From Argentina anserina (lineage: Eukaryota; Streptophyta; Magnoliopsida; Rosales; Rosaceae), in assembly GCF_933775445.1 (NCBI RefSeq), contig NC_065873.1:18662001-18726000 (forward strand): a DNA stretch of 64,000 nucleotides, read 5' to 3'. The notes under the pieces are model-generated. The model worked only from the letters and a program-made list of their open reading frames with translations, was not told the origin of the DNA and did no database searches. The position numbers and the translations under genes are program-made. Shown here piece by piece: positions 11,888-23,458 of the stretch (position 1 is its first letter; each line of letters opens with the position of its first letter).

Positions 11888-13893
11888 AGGCCAAGGGCGT
11901 GTGAGGGGCACGCGCCGGAAGGCGTAGGTGTGGATCACCGTTTATAAATGGATATGGAAATTACAATTTTGTATAATGTAGGGTGTATGGCAGGGCATGC
12001 ATAATCAATGTTGTATCTGATTCGAATCCAAGAAGTAATTTATGCACAATTTCTTGAAATATTGTATTTTGTGAATATGTAATTATTATATATCTGCTCA
12101 TCTGTTTCGTGTTATTTATGTTTGGATAATTCTTGTAACCGACCGATAGTTGCTTAGGGTTTGTCTATAGTGCGCTCCGTATGGTTTGGTTTAGGGTTTT
12201 CTTTAAGTTTGTCTATAGTGCTACGTAATATTAATTTTTTTAAATCAGAAAATTGATTCAGAAATAGTCTGTCGTACTTTATAATTCAAATTCTGATGAT
12301 AATTTGTTGTTTTGTTACTTATTGCCTCATTGAGAGTGGTACATCTGAATCAACTTAGCTATTTTTAGTAAGCAATATACCAGCTTAGCTAATTTTGAAT
12401 TTGAAAATTGATAATATTGTAAAGTTCTGTAGAATTTTCAAACATTGATAGGTTGCACATAAATTTATAATAATAATAATAATGTTTCATGTTTATACTT
12501 CCACACAATCTCAAGATTGAACAAAATAAATGCAATGTTTCATGTTTCATTATTTGTAGTTTTCATAATGAGCTTGTTCTTGGATTTGTATCCTACCTTG
12601 CTCCAACCTAACCTAGCTATAGTTGGTCGTATGCTGATTTGGTACTAGAATACAATTTCCTTTATCTTCAAAAATCTCAAGATTCAACATAGTTCATCAT
12701 ACGGTGCCTCATGAGAGATGCCCGAGTTCATAACTCTACTTAATGGTAAATAAGTATGTGGCCATGCATATAAGAATGTATCAGTGAACTTGCCTTTGAT
12801 TTGGGTTTTGTAAAGGTTTGAGGCAGTTTAGTTGTAATGTTCATTTGGTTAGACGTTAGCTTTTTGAGTCGTTTTAATTTTCCATATAAGTTAGTTTCTA
12901 GTTCGACCTAGATAGTTTTTGTTGGGTCAATTACTAATTTCCAATTTGAGTTAGTTCTATTGTTTGACCTAATATGATTACATGGTTATCATTCGTGAGA
13001 TCTACTCAGTCGCTATAGCTCATAATAAAACAAAATTTTTAGATACATACTTAGTCCGTGGTTATTATTGATTAAATTTAAAGATTGTTCTAACAATAAG
13101 TCTTGGGAAGTTCTATTTACACTTAAAAAAAAATGCCCCATTACTTATTATACCTCCATCTAACTTTTTAGCTTCTTAGTTTGTTGACCATAATGGCCTC
13201 CACCTATCTCCATAGATTATGGGTTTTCTTTTTTGATTTGTTAAGTGATTTGATGATCGGTTGGGGCCTTAGAGGAGGGAGAAAAATCATATATGGGAAG
13301 CATCGACCGATATTGTGGAGGAGATGATGTTAACGGTGTTTAGGTGCTTTTATAGAATTGTATTGCGTGATAATTAAGAATCAATCTTGCTCTACAATTT
13401 GAGTAGAATCCTACTGTGCCCAAACCCCAATTAACAATGGAGAAAAAGCAACTAGGTGCTTGTAATCCAAAAAATAGCAACAAGGTGAAATTTCTTCAAT
13501 TTAAACGGATGTAAAGATGTACAGTGTATTTTATGAATTATCTTGTTATTTACCTATTTAATTGTAACGGTCTCTTCAAATTAATTGACAAAGTCAAATT
13601 AAAGTAAAAAAAAAATATATAGGTATACTCAGTGAATTTGGAGGTTCAAATAGTTACCCTTATAAGTCTCTATATTCTAAATTAGACTCTAGAGTATTAT
13701 ACAATTTTACTCTAAACTCTAAAATCGAAACGAGGTGATTATAAATTACAAACTTAAAAAAAAAGAATTTAGGAAACGAAAGAAAATAGAAGAAGAAATA
13801 AGCCGTGTAATTTTGGTCATAGTGATAATAGGACATTTTCAGCAGCACCTGGGTGTGCTCACTCGCACTGGTTCTACGGAAGCACAACAAAAA
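11888..13893. other. Intergenic, AT-rich
   Basis: The first 200 bases are probably the 3' UTR of the small unknown gene. The rest is AT-rich and holds a 14-base direct repeat (TTTGTCTATAGTGC) near 12161 and 12209. No coding or RNA feature is recognised. The last part is the promoter and leader of the MRL7 gene. Confidence 0.5.
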
Positions 13894-15029
13894 ATGCTTA
13901 GCCTTCAAATTCGTCTCCCACTTAATTTCCACACCCCTTCTCTACTCTCTACCCGCGCTCCCAACTCTCTCTCTTGCCGCGCCGCTTCCACAAAATCCGA
14001 CCCGGAGCCAGCCAAGCCGAAGCCCCGGCGCCGCAAGACCGCACCCGCCGGAAATGAAACCGAACAAAAGCCCCTCCCTTTCTCCATTCCGAAGAAGCCG
14101 CCGCGCCGCGGGCGGAGGAGCGAGGCTGCGGCGGTGGAGGACTACGTGAGGGACTCACTCAACCGGACGTTCGCCGCAATCCAGGAGCAGAATCCGGAGA
14201 TTTTCGAAGCCAAGGCGGAGCTGATGAAGAAGAAAGCTGCCGCCGCTGACGACGGCGACGAGGAGGATGATGAGGAGAGTGAGGAGGAGGAGGCGGCGGC
14301 GGTGGTGGAGGAGGAGACGGAGAATTGGCCGTTGGATGCGGAGGTGGGATGGGGGATTAGGGCGTCGGAGTATTTCGAGAAGCATGGGATCCGAAACGTG
14401 GTGGATGAAAATGGAGATGAGATTGATTGGGAGGGAGAGGTTGAAGATAATTGGGTGAAGGAGATTAACTGCTTGGAGTGGGAAAGCTTTGCTTTTCATC
14501 CAAGCCCTCTTATTGTGTTTGTGTTTGAGAGATATAACAGAGCTGGTGAGAATTGGAAGGCTTTGAAGGAGCTTGAGAAGGCTGTCAAGGTGTATTGGGA
14601 CGCCAAGGAGCGGCTGCCTCCCAGGGTATCAACTGTTTTCGTGTTAATTTCGTTTGCGATTTTCGGTTACTGTTTGCTGAAGTTGTTAACATTGGTGTGA
14701 TTTATTGAACAGTCTGTGAAGATTGATATTAATATCGAGAGGGATTTGGCGTATGCTCTGAAGGTTAGAGAGTGTCCTCAGGTTTTGTTTTTGAGAGGGA
14801 ACAGGATATTGTACAGAGAGAAAGGTGAGATTGGTGACTTTGGTTTGGTATTAGTTGGTAGGAGGAGAACTTGGATGTTTGGAAGTTTTGTTATTTATGC
14901 GAGTTTGTTTGAGTTTTTGTAGAGATTCGGACGTCCGATGAATTGGTTGCGATGATTGCGCATTTCTACTACAATGCAAAGAGGCCGTCCTGGATTGATG
15001 TGAAGGAGTTAACTCTGCCGTACAAGTGA
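13894..15029 (+). CDS. MRL7: MRL7/RCB (SVR4, ECB1) thioredoxin-fold chloroplast biogenesis protein, 3 exons
   Basis: Exons 13894-14625, 14713-14824 and 14923-15029 give 316 residues. Residues 1 to about 40 are Ser/Arg-rich and lack acidic residues, as expected for a chloroplast transit peptide. A basic Pro-rich linker and an acidic stretch of D and E around residues 115-145 follow. The conserved region includes [19 protein letters not shown] and a thioredoxin-like fold that ends with [18 protein letters not shown]; it lacks the CxxC redox pair. In Arabidopsis MRL7 (also RCB, SVR4, ECB1) is needed for assembly of the plastid-encoded RNA polymerase, thylakoid development and phytochrome-dependent greening, and is found in plastid nucleoids and the nucleus. 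The ATG at 13894 is chosen because the 53 codons upstream in frame are AT-rich leader. The gene lies near the NPGR2-type gene, as in Arabidopsis. The paralogue MRL7-L is a less likely identity. Confidence 0.88.
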
Positions 15030-17480
15030 CATTCTGGTATTAATCGACAGCCATTGTGGTTTTGTTTTGCTTCTGTATGCTTGAGGATGAGCTCTGCCTC
15101 AGTTAGTAGTATGTGTCTTAACTCTTAATGCTTTTTTGGCCATCCAGGCTTCTAATTGTATGCTGATGACACCACGTGCGAGCATTGGTTTGCTCAGACG
15201 TAGGCAGCGTGGAGCACCGGAGAGTAGGTCGCATTTGCAGGTAAAATCTGCTGATTCCTGGATAGTGACTGAATGGATATTAAATCCAATGTGCAACCAT
15301 AACTAGTTTATGGGTTTGGTTTCTCCTCCCCTTCTTGTTCATATGGTATTGCTTTAGATGATGATAATGTACCAATGTAATTGTGTGTCAATCCTGAGCC
15401 AAGTCCTATAAATTTAAGGCTTGAACAAGAGTATCTTGCACTTAATTTAATAATTTGGTATTTTAGTTGGCATATGTTGGCTCCGTCAAATCCTTTTATT
15501 TAATAAACCAGGACCACATTGAGAAGGTGATATGACTGATATCATATATCAATACCAGGCAGGTACTTGATGAAAAGCTTTAGAATTAGAGAATGACATC
15601 ACCCTACAAAATAGATTTGGAAAGTTAGGTTTATTTAAAGGAGGGCAGAGTAGACCATCTCTTTGTTCTTCATTGCCAACCTCATGGCAGCTGCGGGTCC
15701 ATAAATTAATTCCACCTTTGCCTCATATAGTCAGAGTGTAGTGTATGTAAAGTGATGTCACGTAGTTTCCCAACAGTTCTTAACATGTTAGCATTCTTAT
15801 ACTGTATGTATAGGCATTAGATACCCTTTTAATTCGGTTTTTATGTGCTCTCCCCTCCCTTGCCGAAATATGACTGTTGGTCTTTCTGCTTTCAGACTTT
15901 GTTCTCTTGCTAAGCACATTAGTCGCATCACTCATGTATATGTGATGTTGCTTATTGCTTTGTGCTTGTTTGTTGTCGCTGTTGCAGTACAAAACTGGGT
16001 ATCTAAATCATCCAGGTGATGAGCAGCCTGTATGTGTAGGAGGGTAGCATTTTGGGACTGTTCTCATGATCAAGAGAGCTGTCGAGTATGCAATAACAAG
16101 TACTGGGGGTGTGGAATCTGCTATCTTAAGCGCATAACAAGCTAGTTCTGTGGTGGCACTATGATTGCTACGCGTGGGATATTGCATGGATTTGGCTGAC
16201 TCCCTAAGATGCATAATCAAACCCGACAAGATCAGTCCCCCTTTGTGTAACTCTTCATTGTGCTCTCGCCGTTTTTGCTTGGATTAGTGTTACTGATCTA
16301 TTGTAGATTAAGATTAAAGTAGTAAGTAAGCAACCCAACAGCAACCAGCAGGTTCATCATGCCTTTGGTCATTACTGCCCACCCCCACCCTACACAGTAC
16401 ACACCCCAAAAGAAAGATAAGCACTCCCCCATTTAATTCAGTCAGTCCCAACTTGATTACCTTTCTGATTCTTCATCGATTTTTCAGTTTCAGATTCTTC
16501 TCGATCTTAGGTTACTGTTCTTGAGGGATTTTAAGCTAGTGATTGAATCAAAGGTTCGTTGGAGAAATTCTTATCTTAGGTTACTGCTCGACCGCTGAAT
16601 GAGCGGCCAACTCAGCTTATCGGTCTCGCAGTCGCATTTGCAAGGGAAGTAAAACGTATAGGTCTGAATAAATTGCGGGCACTGTGGGTTTTAAGGTTCA
16701 GAATTTTCCAGTTACAGATCAATTAGCCAATAGGTAATCAATTGTGTGCGATTTTGTATTTTCTTGAATAATTGGACCAAAAAGTCTAAATTTGAATCTA
16801 GAGATACGATATGGTCCATAATATACCATCAGCTCACAGCTTGTAATTGCATTCCAGTAGACTTTTTTTTTTGACAAATAAAATTAGCTAGAACCATGTG
16901 CGTTCGACTTGGACAATTAATCTCAACAAATCCGTACGACAACACTTTTTTGTGATATCGATCGTTTCCTCTTGGGCAAAAGGAGTACCAATATTTGATC
17001 ACACTGAAAAACACAAGGTTGAAATGTGTATCTCAAGCACTTGAGCAACAACTGAAGTTTTATTTTTGGCAGTAAAGCCAGCGATCTTTTGTTTCCTTTC
17101 TCAATACTTGGAGATACTTGTTTTGTTCGATATCCTATACTTCCCAATTGTTCAATCCTCTCAAATTGATTCCGTCTGGACGGTCTTGCTCTGGTGGATG
17201 ATGGCTCTTCTTTTATTAATAGTGCTACCTATTAATCAAAAGAGTACTTCAACCACAAGTTAACCTTTGCATGCCCTGCCGGTAAATACCCCCGAGACCC
17301 GAGTCACCGCAAGCTAGGATTGCATGAAGTTGGATTTAGCGAAAAAATATATAGACATTGATATAGAATTAGAGATGAAGGATGGGATTTATTCCAGAAT
17401 CAGAAAAAGAAGGGCGTGAACTATGAATTTATGATGCGATTTTACTACGGCGTGGTTGCTGATCTAACTCCTCATAGGCT
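15030..17480. other. MRL7 3' region and intergenic DNA
   Basis: The first few hundred bases are 3' UTR or downstream DNA of MRL7. Between about 16330 and 16560 there is a pyrimidine-rich stretch that resembles a plant 5' UTR, but no coding frame follows it. I see no RNA gene, repeat unit or supported coding exon here. Confidence 0.45.
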
Positions 17481-18661
17481 GTCACATCCAATGTTTTAAA
17501 AAACTCGCCTCAAGGCTCGCCTGAGGCTTAAAAAGCTCAATGCTTAGTCGAAAACGCCTCGCCTTTCTGAAAAAGGTGTAGAGGCGCAAAAAAAGTTCCA
17601 CTAATGCGCAAAAAGCCAAAAAACGCTCACCAAGGCGCCAAAAAACAGAAGAGGAGCCGCATCACAGAACCTGAAGAGATCAAAACTTCATCAATTCGAT
17701 AAACTAAGAACACAAACACGTAGATCACGAAGTGGAGATGAGAATCTATACCAGGAACAACCCAATCGGTGGTCGGAGACGTCGGAAAACGCTGCAAATT
17801 CGCCGGAAGAAAACCCAGAATAGTCTGTGATTCCCCTCTTCGATTCTCTCTTCTCCGGTGGCGGTAGGTCGAGGCATGACATGGGGAGGACGGCGGAGAG
17901 GAGGAGGTCACAACGCGACTGGTGCGCTGGCCGGAGACGGCCTGACGGCGGCAGAATCATGTCGGGAAGTCGTGTAGTCGTTGGGTTGCAGAGGAATGAG
18001 GTCGGGACTCGGGAGCTCAATCTGTTTTTAGGATAAAATGAAGCTTTTTTTTTCTTTCTAATATTAATTATAGCCAATTTATTGATCCAATGGCTAGAAT
18101 TTAATTGATCAATTTCTACGGCTAAGATCGCACCGTAACTAATTCCCATTTTCCAAATACATTCCTTATATTTCCAAACCTTATTATATTAACTTTGGAA
18201 CCCAAAAAATTCTCCGAAAATTTCTACGTTCTCGTCGTAACGTATACTTTAATATCATGCTCTTCGATCAACAGATTCACTTAATCGAAACTCACAAATA
18301 ATATTTTCGAGCATTTACTGATCTAATCACCGAGATTGTAAAATAATCACCATACGATCTCAACTTAGCTCGTCAATAATTTCGGGGCTTACAGTAGATC
18401 AAGTTATGTTGGTAAACTTTTTGAATTGTATGGTTCTAGACTTTTGCTACTTTACTTAATATATGTATGCATGACAATTTTTGTGTTTTATAAGCTATTC
18501 TTCAAGTAATATGTATAAGAATAATAGTTACACTTAAATAAGTTTATTTATTATTTTTATATCGCAAGGCTTACGCCTTTTACGCTTTACGCCTTAAGGC
18601 TCTATACTCTCGGAAAAACGCCTTGAGGTACGCCTTAGCGTTTTAAAACACTGGTCACATC
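17481..18661. mobile_element. Non-autonomous hAT-type transposon with 8-bp target duplication
   Basis: The element spans 17489-18653 (1165 bp) and is flanked by the perfect 8-bp direct repeat GTCACATC at 17481-17488 and 18654-18661. Its ends are inverted: the left begins CAATGTTTTAAAAAACTCGC and the right, read on the minus strand, begins CAGTGTTTTAAAACGCTAAG. Subterminal GCCTC/AAGGC and AGGCG motifs recur at both ends, as hAT transposase-binding sites usually do. An 8-bp duplication and CA-G ends are hallmarks of the hAT superfamily. No transposase frame remains. The GC-rich part at 17800-18010 may be captured host DNA, but I cannot name a source gene. Confidence 0.85.
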
Positions 18662-19038
18662 AGCACTAGTTAATGTACGTGCTCAATTTGTTATTTACTG
18701 ATCGGTTGTGCTAGTTGATCAATTTCTTAATTCCTCTAATTTGGTGCCATTATAAGCATATTCAGAGGCTAATAGCAATTAGCACGCTTGAATGACCGGG
18801 CAGTTGCATGCGCTAGAAATTAATTATCTCGAAGTCTATCTATGACAATACACAACAAATGACCAATTAAGATTAAATGGAGGTAGTTAATACGTGTGGA
18901 ACTGCTCAATCATACAGGACACATGCACTCCACGAGAAATTACAAGCCTACACGTACTGTATATAATCTTAAACCTAGACAAGAATATATGGCATCCAAA
19001 TACCTGAGTGGCTTGAAGAAGTATATTGTTGTGAAAAA
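18662..19038. promoter_or_regulatory. Promoter region of the defensin-like gene
   Basis: This short spacer separates the hAT element from the defensin-like gene. TATATAA lies at 18960-18966, 73 bases before the ATG at 19039. No other feature is recognised. Confidence 0.45.
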
Positions 19039-19464
19039 ATGATCACAAACCTTCATTCCACCTCTTCCTTGATCTTCCTCATCATCACTATTCTTCTCCT
19101 CGCATCAGGTCCATGCCATATTTGAATTTTCGAACTTGATTAAGATATATAGTAGTTCCATTATATATTGTAGCTAGGTTGCATTGGTTCTATTCAGATT
19201 GATATGCTTACGACTATTGTTCTGTTACTCATGCTTGCAGTTCATAAAAATGGAGTGGTGGTTTGTGAAGATGACGATGACGATCCGTATACAGGGGAGG
19301 CTGGGGAGCCTTTTCGGTGCATAACATCTTGGGACTGTACAACTATTGAAGCATGCAAGCGAGACTGCTCCCAGAAGTTTCCTCAAGGCCGTGGCTACTG
19401 CAAATCTGAGCCCCCTTTCAACGCTTGCTTGTGTGCCCACAATTGCCCCCCGGCCTCCACGTAA
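19039..19464 (+). CDS. Defensin-like secreted cysteine-rich peptide, 2 exons
   Basis: Exons 19039-19108 and 19241-19464 give 97 residues. Exon 1 encodes almost exactly the signal peptide (LIFLIITILLLASG) and the intron follows in phase 1, the standard layout of plant defensin-like (DEFL/LCR) genes. The mature part opens with an acidic stretch (CEDDDDDPYTGEAGEP) and then has the spacing C-x5-C-x5-C-x3-C-x10-C-x8-C-x-C-x3-C with GRGYC before the fifth core cysteine, fitting a cysteine-stabilised alpha-beta fold. One additional cysteine sits ahead of the core. Family members serve as antimicrobial or cell-signalling peptides; the role of this one cannot be deduced. The single-frame ATG at 19204 is inside the intron and is not used. 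Confidence 0.82.
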
Positions 19465-19768
19465 TTGCACCCCGGCCCCCAGTTAGCTACCCCTCTCTTT
19501 ATATAGCTAGAATCAATAAATTGCACACACGATCATATATATGGGATCGACTTAATATCCAAAACATGCATGACATTATATATAAAAATAAATTCCAAAA
19601 GTTTGATCATTCTAAGGTGGAGTTTGCTATATTTAGTTATATACAAGATTTTAGAACTTCAATCACTGCAATGCGTTTTTGGTACATAAATCAAATTCCA
19701 CGGTAAGCCAACAGGCAACAGTTAGGTATATAATGAAATTAATGCAGTTCCGATCTAGCTAATCTTTA

Positions 19769-22375
19769 TTAGTTAAGGCATCGATTGAGAGGCAAATCAA
19801 CTCCGCTGTAAGTCGGTTTGACGTTGCTGCACACAGCAGCTCCTCCTTTCTCGAGTCTAATATCATTCAGATCAATATTCTCACATGCATCAGCAATGCT
19901 GCTGCAATTGAATACGATGGCTTCGCTGCCTTTGGAAACTGTCCCCGTTATGTTCCGGTATATAACATTACGCACCTTAACTGCTGTATTTTTCTGCAAT
20001 GACAATGTATGTTAGCCAATATCAATCGCTTAGTGGATAATGGGGTTAGTGTATTCGTTCATCAATGAAGCACTTAGTACCTGCAGTGGTGGCGGTTCGC
20101 ATTCTCCGTTTGTGACTTTGATTTTGGTGTCGCAGTAGTTTTGGTCGATAATAATGGGGTTGGTCACATTATTCATTTGTATGTTCTGAAATATGATTCT
20201 GTTTGCAAACCCTGATCCTCCCGGCCACGTCTTGATCCTCACTCCATACATGGTTCCAGAAAGCTTAGCTCCATCAACTGTTACGTCGGAAACATGGTCT
20301 TCTGAGCCGCCTTTTCCCAAGCTACCAATGCTGATAGTGAAATTGATCAAATATAACTAATGATTTATAAGGATTAGTACAATACTTTTTTGCAGTGAGA
20401 ATTTCGGAGAAAATTAGTCCTGCGAACAAAACTACAGAACAATTAACAAATACGCTGTCGAGCTACGTTGTAAACTGCAGTAACTTTCTTGGTGCCAGCA
20501 ATTTTTACTAAAAGTTTTAGGTTCATCAGAAAAAAAAAAACCACACAGCTGAGAAATTGGGCTTATTTTCAAGTATAATTATGATATCAAAGGCGTTGCA
20601 AACCTGATTCCATGGCCTGGTCCGCAAGTTATGCTTGTGGCTCGAACATCCCGGGAACCTCCTGTAATGGATATACAATCATCACCTACGTACAACACAA
20701 TAAGAAAAGATGATAGTATGGAATAAGATTAATTAGATATATATACAAACGTATACACAGTATACTGTATCTGGTTTCTTTATATGATAACATATATGTA
20801 TATATACCTGTGCTTATACGACAGTCAGAAATGTGGATGTTGTTGGTTTTCGTAACGTGAATTCCATCAGTGTTGGGACTAGCCTCTGGTGTATTTATTG
20901 AAAGACCTGAAGCTTTAACGTTCGTGCAATTTTCGAACGAAACATGCATTTGCTGTGCCTTTTCGAGATTCAGATTACTCACCGTCAAGTTATTGCACTT
21001 CTTGAAGGTTAAAGCCTGCATTCAACCAATGCACTCGTAATTTTTTAATGTACAATGTTATTGAATCAAGGGTAAATCCCTACTTTTACTACTATATATT
21101 TAAAACAACAGACCTACAATTTGTCATGCGGGAGCGATGAACGTACGTACAGATTCCACATACACATATCCAATATGTCGATACAAAATATCATCCCAAT
21201 TAATTAGTGTGTGTGGTTCTCTTATTCTATGCCTCACTTTTCTGAGATCTGACTCCAGATGATTTAGTAAATCTTACCTCTAATGCTTTGTTTATAATAA
21301 CTTTACTCATAGTTTGCCTACCTTGAGAGTTCATAAGAAAATGAAGACACTTACGGTTGGTGCGTCGTTACTGCAATTTGGCTGCATATAATTGTAAAAG
21401 ATAACTCAGAAAGAAGTATATAACATAAAATTTTAGGTATTGAGATTTTCAATGTCAAATTTGGTCAAAATATTGGATCGGAAGTATATACTATACGGGC
21501 ATACCACCCGCGTCTGAGTTATATTGTTTTGTTTGCATGAACTTTGCCACCATTTGTCTCCGTTGCCGTTGATGGTTCCTGGACCTTCAACCACCAAGCT
21601 CTCAACGCTCTCAAAGGTAAGCCAGTTCTGCACCTTACTATTATTTGGAAATCGGTAGGTTTCCAGATCCTCAAATGCCAATATCGTTCCATGGATCTGA
21701 AATTTCATTTTCCTTTAATAACTTGTAAGAAACTAGATTAACATCTTTTAATTTGTTTCTTACGTACGTACAGTTCTGAGTCTACAACCTGCATTGTAAG
21801 ATGACGGGATTTGCATTTCGCGCCCGAGAATGTAAGTGGCTTAACGAAATACCTCTTGTGATGCGGCACCAGAAGAACCACCGTTCCATTGGAGGAACAG
21901 GCTTCCGCCCACGCCTTCTCAAATGCCTGAAAATATAGTTACAGAAACAAAGAACTTACAGAATTTGATGTTCATATAAGTTCTATCACATATAGTACGT
22001 ATTCTTATTCAGATGCATGTGTACATGTCTATTATGTGCATGACTAATTGATTGATGTAATACTACATGTACCTCCGTGTCATCTGTATGATCAATCCCT
22101 TTAGCTCCAAACCTTTCAACGCTAATCGGAGCTGGTGTCGACTGTCCTGAGCCACTCACTCTGTGAAAGTGAAACCTAGGACCGTGCGCGAATTGGCGGA
22201 TCTGTGGATTGGATTGCGTTGTGCTACCCAAACTGTGAAGGGCGAGCCTCTTAGGAGAGAACCGCTTAGTGTTTGCTTTGTTCTCTAGCAAAGTACCATA
22301 GCATGAAGCGATAGTAATACAGAAGAGGAAAATCAAAATACAGAATGAGAGTATTAATTGTCTTTCTGGAGCCAT
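19769..22375 (-). CDS. Polygalacturonase (GH28), 8 exons
   Basis: Predicted exons in transcript order are 22073-22375, 21789-21926, 21508-21696, 21355-21381, 20808-21015, 20604-20685, 20081-20330 and 19769-19993, about 473 residues. The exon 3 donor could be three bases further on (ending 21505); both keep frame. Motifs of GH28 are all present: SPNTDGIH, GDDC across the exon 5-6 junction, GPGHGIS across the exon 6-7 junction and RIKTW. A hydrophobic N-terminus (LILSFCILIFLFCITIASC) is a signal peptide. Exon 4 is a 27-base microexon (PNCSNDAPT). Compared with the plus-strand copy at 1839-3875, the gene has one extra intron interrupting the GHGIS motif and a longer insertion before the last exon. 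The enzyme would cut galacturonan in the wall. Expression cannot be inferred. Confidence 0.9.
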
Positions 22376-23458
22376 TTTCCCTTTTATATTTCGTATCTAA
22401 GGTATAATTAAAACAATAGTTTAGAATCCAAAAGGCTATATGGGAGTCGATGAACTAATTAGCAGTGATGATTGGGGAGGGTGATTATTAGTATCATGGT
22501 ATGTATAAACGGAGAGGGAGAGAAGGATTGGCATGACTGTTATATAATTAGTAGATCATTACCTGTTTGAGATAATTAGTTTCGTTATTTTTTTCTGAAA
22601 GAATTAAGTTCATTTATCATAACCACCATACAGACGAATTAGGTATTTTACCTCCTTATCATGCATAGTACATACCCATGTATGTAATTGTCAAGGAAAA
22701 CGATACGCATACACATACGGTACCTATGTGGTTGCAAGGTAATATGGATTCTTATAGCTATACATGTATGTGGGGGCACATTGCCGTTGTGACTGTGTGA
22801 GATACATAGTGTCATAGTTCTATCTTTATGTCCGGCTTTATATGTGTGAATATGGTGAACATTGCAGCTGCTATGTTATAATCCATCTCAATGCAGCCAA
22901 GAACGGAAATGTTGGATTGCACCTATTGTTTAACATTGGATTGAAGTTGGAGTACCAGAAATTAGATTTGTTGACTCTGAGGTATATACAACAGGAGACC
23001 TTTTCGTTTAGAGCACATATTCTATATTCTATTCGTTTCTCAATGAATAAGATTGGCAACAGATCAAATATTATTGAGAAATGGTTAGACCTGGTGATTA
23101 AGTGAACAATGTTCATTCTAGCTACTAATCCTACTATGCCTACATTATCATCATCATCACCAGCATATCGATCCTGCTTCTGCAAACTCCAAAATAATGC
23201 ATAAAACTAATGACATGTAGATGCATGTGGTTTGATACATGAAACATTGCTGTTTCAATACTGATAGGGGTGCAATTTCATGAAGAAAGTTCAATTTCAC
23301 ATACCTTATGGAATATCACCAGAGACAAACTTAGTTTACAGTCCATTATTTTCTTTGCAAATGAAAGACGAATAACTAACATACAAACATACACGCATTC
23401 CATCGTAAATCAATCCTCTTAAGTTCAATCCAGCCTCGCAAGAATAAGAGGATTTCCT
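22376..23458. other. Intergenic between polygalacturonase and F-box pseudogene
   Basis: The left part is the promoter of the minus-strand polygalacturonase; TATATAA on the plus strand at 22541-22547 reads as a TATA-like string on the minus strand. The remainder is AT-rich. I saw nothing else that I can support. Confidence 0.45.

Noticed and set aside
13735..13893. N-terminal extension of the MRL7 frame from an ATG at 13735
   Set aside because: The 53 extra codons are AT-rich leader coding a Lys/Ile-rich run, and the ATG at 13894 begins a proper transit peptide.
15980..16240. Possible small RNA or snoRNA (a TGATGA string near 16015)
   Set aside because: No matching D box with paired ends and no stable miRNA-like hairpin could be drawn by eye.
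23093..23181. A third orphan exon (KQDRYAGDDDDN...) on the minus strand
   Set aside because: The acceptor is good, but the donor is weak (GTCTAA), it lies beyond the F-box pseudogene, and the Asp run derives from a GAT repeat.
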